Source of the DNA: Phycisphaerales bacterium
Lineage (GTDB): Bacteria > Planctomycetota > Phycisphaerae > Phycisphaerales > UBA1924
Direction of reading: 5' to 3'
DNA length: 64,000 nucleotides
NCBI GenBank assembly: GCA_020845755.1
Contig: JADLFE010000054.1
Span: 62,001 to 126,000, forward strand
Shown: positions 53,338 to 62,171 of the stretch, in pieces
Layout of the letters: the number at the start of each line of letters is the position of its first letter
Numbering within the stretch: position 1 is the first letter of the stretch
Made by a program: the position numbers and the translations under genes
Notes under the pieces: model-generated
Databases searched by the model: none
What the model saw: only the letters and a program-made list of their open reading frames with translations
What the model was told of the DNA's origin: nothing

Positions 53338-54657
53338 TCACTTCCTCCCTCCGTGCCCCTCCGTGTCGCTCCGTGGTGAGGAGAGGTCTTTCAGCAGTTC
53401 CATGTACGCCTCGCTGGGGGTGACGGCACGCCGGGACATCATCGCCCGCGCGACCTCGATGAATTTCTCGAAGCGGTACGCGCGAGCGCCGGCGTCGGTC
53501 CGCCATGTGAACGCGTCGACGCACCCGCTCACGGGCTCGGTGGCGGCCCACATCGATCCGGTCCCCACGATCGAGCCGGTCATGATGCGCGTGCCGATCG
53601 CGGTCTTCACGTGGTCGCCCAGCATGCAGCCCAGGAACTGCTGGCCTGTTCGCTCATTCGACGAGTGCGGCGTGGCCTTGGCGATGATCTCGCCGTAGGT
53701 GTTGAGGAGATTTGAGTTGTTGGTCGCAGCGCCGAGGTTGACCCACTCGCCGAGGTAGGAGTCGCCGAGGTAGCCGTCGTGGCCTTTGTTGGAGAAGGCC
53801 TGGAAGATCGTGCCGCCGACCTCGCCGCCGACCTTGCACCAGGGACCAATAGAGGTCTGGCCCCGAATGGTGGCATGCTCGTTGATAATTGCGTGGGCGC
53901 CGATGAAGACCGGACCGATGACGATCGCGCCGGGGCGGACAACCGCATGTTCATCGATGATGATCGGGCCGTGCTCGAGATCGAAGGTTGCGCCGGGATA
54001 GACCTTGGCGGACGGATGGATGTGGAGGCGGGCATCGCCGAAGATGGTCGCGCCCTTGGCGTGCCCGCCGCCCAGGAGTCGCTCGGGGAGCAGACGGAGA
54101 TCGACGGCGAGGGCGGCGTCGCGGTGGGCGCGGATGCTCCAGGGTCGGTCGAGCGTGAAGGACTTGGCGGCGCGGATGGTGTTGGCGGGCTGAATGAGCG
54201 CCCCGGCGAGGAAGGCCGCGGCGGCGCGAGCGTCGACCCGAATGGCAAGCACGGCGCCGGCGGCGTCGGTGATGGCGGAGTTGAGCGGGAGCGAGGCGAG
54301 TGATTTGGCGTCGAGGGGCTCGGCGTCGAGCGAATCAGCCTTCACGATGGGCGGGAGCGTGCACCGCCCGCTTACGAGCGTGATCTGCTGGTCGGGGTTT
54401 GCGGCAATGTCCGTGCCGACGAGGGTGTTGACGGGGATGCTGATCTCGCCCTTGGCGTATCGCTCGGCGGTGGTTGGCGCGAGCGAATCGGGCGTGCGGA
54501 GCGCGATGACGCGGAGGTCGAGGAGGGCGGCGAGGCGCTCGAGGTTGGTGAGCGCGCCGGTGCGGATGTCGAAGGCGGGTCGGGTGTGGGTGAGGGTGCC
54601 GATCTGACCGAGCGAGTCGTCGAAGACGACGGCCGGGATTTCGCCGCGTGTGAGCAT
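53338..54657 (-). CDS. GlmU-like sugar nucleotidyltransferase with left-handed beta-helix
   Basis: 439 residues. The N-terminal half (from MLTRGEIPAVVFDDSLGQIG) resembles the degenerate nucleotidyltransferase domain of GlmU-like proteins. The C-terminal half has hexapeptide-repeat rungs (ATIFGDARLHIHPSAKVYPG, GPIIIDEHAVVRPGAIVIGP) and NNSNLLNTYG. It probably makes or acetylates a sugar nucleotide for the cell envelope. The last 10-15 residues (SDTEGHGGRK) are encoded by an intergenic repeat, so the native end seems to have been replaced. TACACT lies 6 bases before the ATG at 54657. Confidence 0.82.
   Translation of the reverse strand: MLTRGEIPAVVFDDSLGQIGTLTHTRPAFDIRTGALTNLERLAALLDLRVIALRTPDSLAPTTAERYAKGEISIPVNTLVGTDIAANPDQQITLVSGRCTLPPIVKADSLDAEPLDAKSLASLPLNSAITDAAGAVLAIRVDARAAAAFLAGALIQPANTIRAAKSFTLDRPWSIRAHRDAALAVDLRLLPERLLGGGHAKGATIFGDARLHIHPSAKVYPGATFDLEHGPIIIDEHAVVRPGAIVIGPVFIGAHAIINEHATIRGQTSIGPWCKVGGEVGGTIFQAFSNKGHDGYLGDSYLGEWVNLGAATNNSNLLNTYGEIIAKATPHSSNERTGQQFLGCMLGDHVKTAIGTRIMTGSIVGTGSMWAATEPVSGCVDAFTWRTDAGARAYRFEKFIEVARAMMSRRAVTPSEAYMELLKDLSSPRSDTEGHGGRK
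53347..53366 (-). repeat. Right inverted repeat of the cassette
   Basis: Reverse complement of the left repeat with two mismatches. A third related unit (CTCCGTGGTG) follows at 53370. It encodes the SDTEGHGGRK tail of the GlmU-like protein. Confidence 0.65.
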
Positions 54658-54663
54658 GAGGGG

Positions 54664-54669
54664 AGTGTA
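54664..54669 (-). promoter_or_regulatory. -10 box of leaderless GlmU-like gene
   Basis: TACACT on the minus strand with 6 bases (CCCCTC) to the ATG. Confidence 0.6.
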
Positions 54670-54761
54670 TCGTAAAGCAACAAGGCAACATGGCACAGCG
54701 GCACACTCTCATCGTGGTGCAGGGCATGTGGCCGCCCATCGACCTCACCATCGCCGCGTGA

Positions 54762-54767
54762 TACGCT
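54762..54767 (+). promoter_or_regulatory. -10 box of leaderless HAD gene
   Basis: TGATACGCT with 6 bases (GGCGGC) to the ATG. TCGACC, 17 bases further up, matches the -35 consensus at 4 of 6 positions. Confidence 0.55.
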
Positions 54768-54773
54768 GGCGGC

Positions 54774-55439
54774 ATGAATGCCCAGCGTGCCATCGTGTTC
54801 GACTTTGACGGCGTGATCGTGGACTCCGAGCCGGTGCATGAGGACGCGACGCGGCGTGCGGCCCGGGCGGTCGGGCTGGATTTCCCGCACGAGAAGTACG
54901 TCGAGGAATACATCGGTTATGACGATCGCGACCTGTTCCGCGCGATCGCTCGCGATCACGGGCGAGAACTCACGCCGAGCGAATTGACCGATCTGCGCCG
55001 GGCCAAGGAAGCGTTCGTGCAGGAGATGCTGCATGCGGGGATGGCGCCGGCGTGGCCGGGATCGGTTGAACTCGTGCGCCGGGCGAAGGAAGCGGGGCCG
55101 ATCGCGGTGTGTTCTGGCGCGCTGCGGGCGGAGATCGAGCCGGTGCTGTCGCGCCTCGCGATCCGCGAGTTGTTCGGCGTGATCGTGAGCGCGGATGATG
55201 TGAGCAAGAGCAAGCCGCACCCGGCGTGCTACGAGTTGACGGCGAGGAATCTCGGGATCGCAGCGGCTGCGTGCGTGGCGATCGAAGACACGCCCACGGG
55301 CGCGACAGCGGCACGCGACGCGGGGATGCGCGTCGTCGGCGTGTGCCACGCGTTCAAGCCCGAGGCGTTCCGCGGCATCGCGCACGCGACGTTTGCGTCG
55401 ACGAGCGTGATGAGCGTAGCGGGATTGCTGTCGGTGTGA
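54774..55439 (+). CDS. HAD superfamily hydrolase, beta-phosphoglucomutase-like
   Basis: 221 residues. Motif I is VFDFDGVIVDSEP with the nucleophile Asp at about 10, motif II is CSGA, and motifs III-IV are KSKPHPACYELTARNLG and IEDTPTGATAARDAGM. The helical cap between motifs I and II is of the type found in sugar-phosphate phosphatases and phosphoglucomutases. Substrate unknown. It is transcribed away from the GlmU-like gene. After its stop lies CACCGCGGAGAACGCGGAG, a degenerate relative of the CACGGAG repeats. Confidence 0.9.
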   Translation: MNAQRAIVFDFDGVIVDSEPVHEDATRRAARAVGLDFPHEKYVEEYIGYDDRDLFRAIARDHGRELTPSELTDLRRAKEAFVQEMLHAGMAPAWPGSVELVRRAKEAGPIAVCSGALRAEIEPVLSRLAIRELFGVIVSADDVSKSKPHPACYELTARNLGIAAAACVAIEDTPTGATAARDAGMRVVGVCHAFKPEAFRGIAHATFASTSVMSVAGLLSV

Positions 55440-55584
55440 AGAGAACCCTCACCGCGGAGAACGCGGAGAAAAGGAACTCGAAGAGTGATGAGTGGTGAAG
55501 AAGATCTTGGGGCGCGTACTCCGCGCCCTACGGGGACGAGAATCGCCGCGGCTGCTCGATCGATGAATCGCTTCTCTACGAGCC

Positions 55585-56622
55585 TCACTTCTTCTCGGCG
55601 AGCTCTTCGAATATACCGCGGAGCGTGATGGGACGGATCCACTCGGTGTTGTACTTGTCGTAGGGCTCGGGGTTCATCTTCGCGACGTCCTCGCGCGACT
55701 TGCCGTCCTTGATCTGCTTGGCGACGAAGTCGCACATGCGATCGAAGTACTCGATCTGCTCGGTGAGGGCGGCCTTGGTGCAGACCTCGCCGTGCCCGGG
55801 GACGATGATCGTCTTGTCGTCGCAGAGCTCGATGACCTTGCGGAGCGAGGCGCGCCACCCGACTGTCGTCGCGCCGCCCTCGCGGTCGATGTAGGGATAG
55901 ACCTTGTGGAAGAGCAGGTCGCCGGTATGAACGAGGTTGAGCGACGGGACGTGGACGACGGCGTCGTTGTCGGTGTGTCCGGGGCCGAAGTGGTGCAGTT
56001 TCATCTTGAGGCCGCCGACAGACAGTTCGTGGCCATCTTCAAAGGTCTGGGTGGGCACGAAGTCCTTGACGTGCAGGTCGGCCATGCGGTCGTGGAGTTT
56101 CTTGAAGTCGTCGGCGACGAGTTCGCGTTCGGCGGGCTGGGCCTTGGTCATGTCCCCCACCGCCGACTTGATGCCTGCGATGTAGCGATCGATCTGCCCG
56201 GCGATGCGTGACTCGGCCTTCTTGTGCGCCAGGAGCGGCAGGTCCTTGGTGAAGGCGTGATTGCCGCCGGTGTGATCGGCGTGGTGATGGGTGTTGAGGA
56301 CCATCGTGAGTGTGCCGACGGTGCTCTCGGCCTCGCGTCGGAGAATGTCGCCAAAGACGGGCATCTTCGTGTCGATGAGCAGCGTCTTGCCGGCATCGGA
56401 GATGACGAGCGTGTTGCCGCCCTGGCCGATGGCGGCCCAGGCCTTGGCGTGGAGCGACTTCCACTCAAAGAGTTTCTTGGCCGCGACCTGCGCGCCGGCG
56501 GCGGGCTTGCCGGCGGGCTGGAGGGCCCAGGCGCGGCGCGGGAGCATGACGAGGCCGGCCGAGGCAACCGACAGTCCGAGAAAGCCGCGGCGAGAGATTT
56601 CGATGGTCGGGCGGAGTGACAT
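55585..56622 (-). CDS. Tat-exported metallo-beta-lactamase-fold hydrolase
   Basis: 345 residues. A twin-arginine signal, SRRGFLGLSVASAGLVMLP, marks export of a folded, metal-loaded protein. The MBL zinc motif NTHHHADHTGGN lies at about residue 110, with later ligands in GPGHTDNDAVVH, HTGDLLFHKVYPY and VPGHGEV. A helical insertion of about 60 residues follows the first motif. Similar to class B3-like and quinoprotein-relay-like MBL proteins; activity on beta-lactams is not implied. GGAG lies 8 bases before the ATG. Confidence 0.88.
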   Translation of the reverse strand: MSLRPTIEISRRGFLGLSVASAGLVMLPRRAWALQPAGKPAAGAQVAAKKLFEWKSLHAKAWAAIGQGGNTLVISDAGKTLLIDTKMPVFGDILRREAESTVGTLTMVLNTHHHADHTGGNHAFTKDLPLLAHKKAESRIAGQIDRYIAGIKSAVGDMTKAQPAERELVADDFKKLHDRMADLHVKDFVPTQTFEDGHELSVGGLKMKLHHFGPGHTDNDAVVHVPSLNLVHTGDLLFHKVYPYIDREGGATTVGWRASLRKVIELCDDKTIIVPGHGEVCTKAALTEQIEYFDRMCDFVAKQIKDGKSREDVAKMNPEPYDKYNTEWIRPITLRGIFEELAEKK

Positions 56623-56832
56623 GTCACGTTCTCCGAGGATTGACGGTGTTTGGCCGGGACCCCTCGACTGGGCCCAACGGGAATCCGACGTGTTGAAAGC
56701 CTAGCATGATCCCCTCCCCCGGCGGACGGGGCAGAAAGCCACAACCAACCAAATTCCGATCGGCGATTGGTCGATCGATATGACGGCATCGAGGCAGCGG
56801 CGGCGGAAGGCCGTCGCAAGGGAAGGACGACG

Positions 56833-57387
56833 ATGAAAGCAACCGACCTGCGTCAGGGCCTGGGCGTGAAGATCGACGGCAAGATCGCCGTGCTCACGCT
56901 TGTCGAGCACCGCACCCCCGGCAACCTGCGGGCGTTCATCCAGATCAAGTTCAAGGACCTGATGAGCGGCAAGTCGTTCGAGCGTCGCCTGGGATCAAGC
57001 GACGACATCGACGTGGTCGACCTCGACCGGCGCCAGATGGAATATCTCTACAGCGACAACAGCGGCGCGACGTTCATGGACTCGGAGAACTATGACCAGA
57101 TCGTGCTGTCGACGGAGGTGCTGGGCGACGCGCTGAAGTACCTGCGCCCGAACTCGCAGACGATCGTGCTGCTGTTCGACGGCAATCCGATCTCCTTGGA
57201 ACTCCCGCCGTCGGTCGAGTTGGTTGTCAAGGATTGCCCGCCGGGCGTCAAGAACGCGACGGTGACGAACCAGACCAAGGACGCGACGATGGAGACGGGT
57301 CTTGTGGTCAAGGTCCCGTCTTTCATCAACGTGGGCGAAACGCTCAAGGTGTCGACGATGGACGGGTCGTACCTGTCGCGTGCGTGA
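56833..57387 (+). CDS. efp: Elongation factor P with Asn at the modification site
   Basis: A 184-residue three-domain EF-P, which relieves ribosome stalling at proline runs. The N-terminal KOW-like domain, the OB domain (YLYSDNSGATFMDSENYDQI) and the C-terminal domain (VKDCPPGVKNATV, VVKVPSFINVGETLKV) are complete. In the tip loop E. coli has PGKGQA with the modified K34. Here it is PGNLRA, with Asn 31 at the same place, so EpmA-type lysylation cannot occur. GGAAGGA lies 5 bases before the ATG. A strong terminator follows. Confidence 0.93.
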   Translation: MKATDLRQGLGVKIDGKIAVLTLVEHRTPGNLRAFIQIKFKDLMSGKSFERRLGSSDDIDVVDLDRRQMEYLYSDNSGATFMDSENYDQIVLSTEVLGDALKYLRPNSQTIVLLFDGNPISLELPPSVELVVKDCPPGVKNATVTNQTKDATMETGLVVKVPSFINVGETLKVSTMDGSYLSRA

Positions 57388-57424
57388 GCGGCTGACGAGT
57401 TGACCGAGATCGAGTTGAAGCAAC

Positions 57425-57451
57425 AAACCCCGCGAGAATGCGGGGTTTTTT
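57425..57451 (+). terminator. Terminator of efp
   Basis: AAACCCCGC, loop GAGAAT, GCGGGGTTTTTT. Strong on the plus strand; the minus strand has a weaker T run, so it may also act on gspE, which ends at 57470. Confidence 0.88.
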
Positions 57452-57469
57452 CATGGGATCAACTCGCTC

Positions 57470-59218
57470 TCAATGCAGCACGCGATACACCTCGGCCTCG
57501 TCGGTGTGCCCGGCGGCAACCTTGTCCGCCGCGTCTTCTCGCATGGAGCGGAAGCCCGAATCGCGGGCGGATTCGAAGAGGGTGACGGCGTCGGCGTTCT
57601 GGGCCGTCAGGCGGCGCAGCGTGTCGGTCATGGTCATGAGTTCGTAGACGGCGAGCCGCCCCTTGTATCCGGCGGCAAAGCAGGGCTCGCAGCGCCCGCC
57701 GGTCGCGGACTGGCCGGTGCCCTTGCACGCGGGGCAGATGCGGCGCACGAGGCGCTGGGCGAGCACGCCAACGAGCGAACTGGTGATGAGGTAGGGCTCG
57801 ATGCCGATGTCGATGAGGCGGGTGATGGCGCTGGGCGCATCGTTGGTGTGGAGCGTCGCGAGCACCAGGTGCCCGGTCAGTGATGCTTGCACCGCAAGTT
57901 GCGCGGTTTCCTGGTCGCGGATTTCGCCGACGAGGATGACGTCGGGGTCCTGGCGGAGCAGGGAGCGCAGGCCGGTCGCGAAGGTCACCCCGCGTTTCAC
58001 ATTGACCTGCATCTGGCTGATGCCCTCGAGGTGATACTCGACGGGGTCTTCGATGGTTATGACGTTTCGGCTGGTGCGGTCGATCTGTCCGAGGGCGGCG
58101 TAGAGCGTTGTGGTCTTTCCCGAGCCGGTCGGACCAGTGACCAGAATGATGCCGGTGGGGCGATCGACCAGGTCCATGAGTTGGGCCTGCATCTTCTTGG
58201 TCATGCCGATCTGGTCGAGCGAGAGCTGGGTGGACGACTGATCGAGCAGGCGAAGCACGAGGCGCTCGCCATAGACGGTGGGGATGCAGGAGAAGCGGAT
58301 GTCGACCTTGCGGCTGCCGATGCGGACGCTGGTGTGCCCGTCCTGGGGGCTGTGGCGGTTGGCGATATCGAGCTCGGTCATGACCTTGAGACGCGAGCTG
58401 ATGGCGGGCGCGAGGGAGAGGGGCGGGCTGAAGGCGTCGACCAGCATGCCGTCGACGCGGAAGCGGATGACGAGTTTGTTCTCCATCGGGTGGACGTGGA
58501 CGTCGCTGGCGCGGCGGCGGAGGGCCTCGAAGAGGATCATGTTGACGAGGCGGATGACGGGTGTCTGACGCGCCAACTGCAGGAGGTCGGTCGCCTGTCC
58601 GACCGAGCCGGCGAGGTTCTGGATGGAGCGTTCGTCGAGGGGCATTTCCTCGACGATCTCGGTAACAAGGTCCTGGCGCTGCTCGTAGCCGCGGTTGAGG
58701 AGGTTGGCGACGCCGGCGCGGGGCGCGAGCGTGAGGCGGACGGGCATTCCCAGCGCGTCCTCGATCATGGAGAAGACGGCGGCGGCCATGGGCTGCGCGG
58801 TGGCGAGCGTCATGGTTGAGCCGTCGCTCTCAAGCCCGGCGAGGAGGTGCTGGCGGGCGACTTCGGGCGGGATGGTCTCGTAGAAGCGGCCGGCGGATTC
58901 GTGGAGGCGCGGCTCGGGCTGATAGGGCAGGCCGGTGCGCTTGGAGTAGAGTTCGAGGGCCTGGTGCTCGTCCATCGCAAGGACGGAGAGCATGGTGTCC
59001 CACGGCTCGTGATCGCTCCCGTCGATGGCGGCGAACTGGCGGAGTTGCTCGGACGAGAGCGAGAGGCCGGTGAAGGCCTGCGCGACGCGGCTCCACTCGG
59101 GCGCGACGAGGGGATCGACGGCGGGCGCGGCGGGGCGTGCGGCCAGGGCCTTGGTCGCGCCCGATTTGGCTTGGCCCGCGTGGCTCTTGCCGTTGGATTT
59201 GGAGGCTGGGTCTGGCAT
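57470..59218 (-). CDS. gspE: Type II secretion/type IV pilus assembly ATPase GspE/PilB
   Basis: 582 residues. An Ala/Lys-rich N-terminus leads to the N1 domain (about 50-200), then the ATPase: Walker A GPTGSGKTTTLY, Asp box ITIEDPVEYH, Walker B DVILVGEIRDQETA, His box LVLATLHTNDA, and a zinc-binding C-terminal element CPACKGTG with CEPC. This hexameric motor sits on the cytoplasmic side and drives pseudopilus or pilus growth. It starts 17 bp after gspD, so they are co-transcribed. Whether it serves secretion or a pilus cannot be told without the missing subunits. Confidence 0.93.
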   Translation of the reverse strand: MPDPASKSNGKSHAGQAKSGATKALAARPAAPAVDPLVAPEWSRVAQAFTGLSLSSEQLRQFAAIDGSDHEPWDTMLSVLAMDEHQALELYSKRTGLPYQPEPRLHESAGRFYETIPPEVARQHLLAGLESDGSTMTLATAQPMAAAVFSMIEDALGMPVRLTLAPRAGVANLLNRGYEQRQDLVTEIVEEMPLDERSIQNLAGSVGQATDLLQLARQTPVIRLVNMILFEALRRRASDVHVHPMENKLVIRFRVDGMLVDAFSPPLSLAPAISSRLKVMTELDIANRHSPQDGHTSVRIGSRKVDIRFSCIPTVYGERLVLRLLDQSSTQLSLDQIGMTKKMQAQLMDLVDRPTGIILVTGPTGSGKTTTLYAALGQIDRTSRNVITIEDPVEYHLEGISQMQVNVKRGVTFATGLRSLLRQDPDVILVGEIRDQETAQLAVQASLTGHLVLATLHTNDAPSAITRLIDIGIEPYLITSSLVGVLAQRLVRRICPACKGTGQSATGGRCEPCFAAGYKGRLAVYELMTMTDTLRRLTAQNADAVTLFESARDSGFRSMREDAADKVAAGHTDEAEVYRVLH

Positions 59219-59235
59219 GAGAGTGGGTCGATCGA

Positions 59236-61947
59236 TCAGCGGATTTTCACCACGCCGTTGGATGCGTCCTTCTTGTCCTTGCCCTCTTTGGATTGCGACG
59301 AATCACGTGCGGGCGAGAGGGCGGGCGTGGGCTCGGGCAGCGCATCGGGAAGGATGTCGATCGACGAGGGCTTGAGCGCCGGCACGTCGGCGTCGATCTT
59401 CGACTTGGCCTGCGGACCCTCGGTCAACAGGCGGAGGTCGTCGAAGAGATCGTCGCGCATGATCCGCGGCGTGATGAAGACGTAGAGCGTCGTCTTGCGG
59501 TCGGTCTTGCTGTCGTCGCGGAAGAGGGCGCCGACGATGGGAATATCGCCGAGCAGAGGGACTTTCACGACGGTGCGGTTGTCCGTGGAGACAACCACGC
59601 CGCCGACAACGACGGTCATGTCGGTTGGAACGGTGACCGAGTCGGACTTGACGTTGTTCTTCTGCTTGGGCGGGGGCTGGCCGTCGCTCCCGCTGCCGGT
59701 GAAGTTGGAGAGCTCGATGTCGTACTTCAATCGGAGGTAGCCGCCCTCGGAGATCTGGGGCTTGACAGTGAGTTTGGTGCCGGCGTCGACGTATTCGTAA
59801 CTCTGCACGTCGCGGGCGCCGGTGCTGCCGGAGTTGCCGAGTGTGGTGGTCTGGGTTGGCTGCTGGTCGATGCTGGCGATCTCGGCCTCTTCGTTGTCGG
59901 CGACGAGGAGTTGGGGCGAGGAGAGGATGTGGGTGTCGATATCGCGGCCGAACGCGGTAAGTGCGATGGGAACCTGGTCTGACTTGATGATGGCTGCGGT
60001 GAGGCCGGTCAGGCCGGTCGCGACGTTTTTGGGATTGACGAGCCCGGTGCCGGTGGCGAAGGATGAGAGGCCGAAGTTGGTGTTGAGCACGCCGCCGGTG
60101 CCGCTGGCGTTGATGAGTTGTGTCTCGAAGGCGAGGCGCATTTCATCGGACGCGGTAACGGCGACGATCTTGGCCTCGAGGAAGACCTGCGGCCTGCGGA
60201 GGTCGATCTTCTCGATCAGGCGTGAGAACTCGGGCTGCTGCTTGATGGGCGCCTTGACGAGCACCTGGTTATTAGCCTTGTCGGGGATGACAAAGACGTC
60301 TTCGCCGCCGGCAAGTGAGAGTTCGCCGTCGTTGGCGCCGGTTCCGGGGTTGTAGACGGTCGTGCGTCGTCCGCTGCGGGCGCTGTAACTGGTGCTGCTG
60401 TAGGCACCTCCCGTATCCAGGAGCGGCGAGGAGCCGGTGTCGTTGGGTAGCGACTGGTTTTCGATAAGACCGAGAATGAGCTGCGAGACCTTGTCGGCGT
60501 CGGAGTGCTTGAGTTTGTAGGCACGGATCACGACCCGCTCTTCGGAGGGATTGATCTCCTTGATGAGTTTGGTGAGTTCTTCGTGCTGGCGCGGCGTGGC
60601 GTAGTAGGTGATCTTTCCGGAGGCCTCGTCAACGACCATGGTCGGGCCGCCAGAGATGGACTTATTCTGCTGCTGGCGGCGGCTGCCGTCGTCGTAGTAG
60701 TTGTAGAAGACGGGCCGGTTGGGGTCGCTTTCCTGTGGCTTTTCGATGAGTTGGACCTCGCCCAGGCCGCGGACCTTGGCGATCTCGGCGATCTGCTTGG
60801 CGGAGGAGCCGACCTCGTAGGACTTGGGTTCGAGGTTGTTGGGAACGTCGATGACCTTGAGGACCTGATCAAGGACGGATTCCTCGTCGGGCGTGCCGCG
60901 GAAGACCAGGGCGTTGCCGGTTGGGTCGACGCTGAGGCGTTCGGGGAGCGATTCGGCCTTGCTGGCGCCGGTGCTGGGCTGGCCCTGGACGGGCTGGCCG
61001 GTGTTGGGATCGATGTTGGGCTGGCCCTGGTTCTGCGCGCCGGAGGAATTGACGTTGGCCCCCAAGAGCGCAAGGGCTCGCTCGCGGGCGACGGGCGCGG
61101 AAACGAATTCGAGTTCGCGACGGATGAAGTGATACTTTCCGTACTGCTCGAGGAGCGACCGAACGAGCGATTCGATCGCGCCGAGGCGGCGGACGGAGTC
61201 AGTCGCGACGATCACACCAAGTTCGTCGACATAGGCGATGCCGCGGACGCCGGGCGTGCCGGGGTTGCCGGGATTCGGGGCGCCCCCACCGCCGCCCATC
61301 TGGGCCTCGATGGCGGGCTTCAGGAAGGATGGTTTGACATTGGGGACGGGGAAGACGCGGGTGGTGGCGGTTTCGCCGTCGAGATTGACCTGGACATCCG
61401 TGATCGGATGGACCATGTAGAAGCCGGTGGGGTCGAGGGTGATGGTGAAGTTGTACTGGGCGAGGAGCGCGTCGAGGAGGGGAAGGAGTTGAGTCTTCTT
61501 GATCTTGACCGGCGCGTTGAACGTGATGGTGCCGGTAAGTTGGCCCTTGGTGCTGCTGTTGATGTTGAGCGTGGAGGTGACGTATTCGACAAGGGCGGTG
61601 AGTTCGACGGGCTCGCTGAAGGCCGAGAGAGTGACTTCATCTTCGCCAGGCTCGGGCGTGGGCAGATGCTCGAGGCCCTTGGTGCCCGCGGCACCCTCCG
61701 CGCCCGCGGGAGGCTGGGCGCCTGCGGGCGTGATGGGGTTGACGCCGGGCTGCGTGCCGGGACGTGCGACGGCGGGGTTGTTCTGGTTGTTCCGTCGTGG
61801 GGATCCCCCCGGCGCAACCTGGGCGAGCGTGCCGGAGGCAACGAGCAACGCCGCGAGTGCGGCGCACGCGAAGCCCCGCGTGCTCCCGGCAAGTTCTAAG
61901 TTCCAACCACCCTCTCCGGGGCGAACGATCCGTCCATCGGTGTGCAC
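59236..61947 (-). CDS. gspD: Secretin GspD/PilQ family
   Basis: 903 residues from the GTG at 61947 (GGAGGT five bases before it). After a signal segment (FACAALAALLVASGTLAQ) and a Pro/Asn-rich linker come N0/N1-type ring domains, Gly- and Gln-rich loops, then the secretin barrel with VFLEAKIVAVTASDEMRLAF and the C-terminal signature VPLLGDIPIVGALFRDDS plus TTLYVFITPRIM. It forms the outer-membrane channel. The presence of a secretin supports a true outer membrane. The frame extends to 61995, but that start lacks a ribosome site. Confidence 0.93.
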   Translation of the reverse strand: MHTDGRIVRPGEGGWNLELAGSTRGFACAALAALLVASGTLAQVAPGGSPRRNNQNNPAVARPGTQPGVNPITPAGAQPPAGAEGAAGTKGLEHLPTPEPGEDEVTLSAFSEPVELTALVEYVTSTLNINSSTKGQLTGTITFNAPVKIKKTQLLPLLDALLAQYNFTITLDPTGFYMVHPITDVQVNLDGETATTRVFPVPNVKPSFLKPAIEAQMGGGGGAPNPGNPGTPGVRGIAYVDELGVIVATDSVRRLGAIESLVRSLLEQYGKYHFIRRELEFVSAPVARERALALLGANVNSSGAQNQGQPNIDPNTGQPVQGQPSTGASKAESLPERLSVDPTGNALVFRGTPDEESVLDQVLKVIDVPNNLEPKSYEVGSSAKQIAEIAKVRGLGEVQLIEKPQESDPNRPVFYNYYDDGSRRQQQNKSISGGPTMVVDEASGKITYYATPRQHEELTKLIKEINPSEERVVIRAYKLKHSDADKVSQLILGLIENQSLPNDTGSSPLLDTGGAYSSTSYSARSGRRTTVYNPGTGANDGELSLAGGEDVFVIPDKANNQVLVKAPIKQQPEFSRLIEKIDLRRPQVFLEAKIVAVTASDEMRLAFETQLINASGTGGVLNTNFGLSSFATGTGLVNPKNVATGLTGLTAAIIKSDQVPIALTAFGRDIDTHILSSPQLLVADNEEAEIASIDQQPTQTTTLGNSGSTGARDVQSYEYVDAGTKLTVKPQISEGGYLRLKYDIELSNFTGSGSDGQPPPKQKNNVKSDSVTVPTDMTVVVGGVVVSTDNRTVVKVPLLGDIPIVGALFRDDSKTDRKTTLYVFITPRIMRDDLFDDLRLLTEGPQAKSKIDADVPALKPSSIDILPDALPEPTPALSPARDSSQSKEGKDKKDASNGVVKIR

Positions 61948-62171
61948 GTCTGACCTCCGCCCGCTCCGCGGGCCCCCACAGGATACCGTTCGCAAGGCGA
62001 GGGCATCGGGGTGTCACTGGATCGTCACATCCGGCCCCCGCGGTCCAATGCCGGCGCAAACCGGGCATCGGAACCCAAAACCCGCGTTCCGAGCGTTGGC
62101 CGGGGAGGGGGGCACGGGCCAAATACCGCGACCGGTACGTCGGGAGGGTGCGCCCAGTGCGTGGGCGGAGT

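Larger units (their letters stand above)
52894..53366. mobile_element. 473-bp cassette: GxxExxY gene between inverted repeats
   Basis: A 20-bp sequence at 52894-52913 (ACACGGAGGGACACGGAGAG) matches the reverse complement of 53347-53366 at 18 of 20 positions. Between them is a single small gene. The right repeat lies inside the last codons of the GlmU-like gene, whose tail it encodes. This layout suggests a small inserted element. No transposase is inside and no target-site duplication is clear. Confidence 0.5.
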
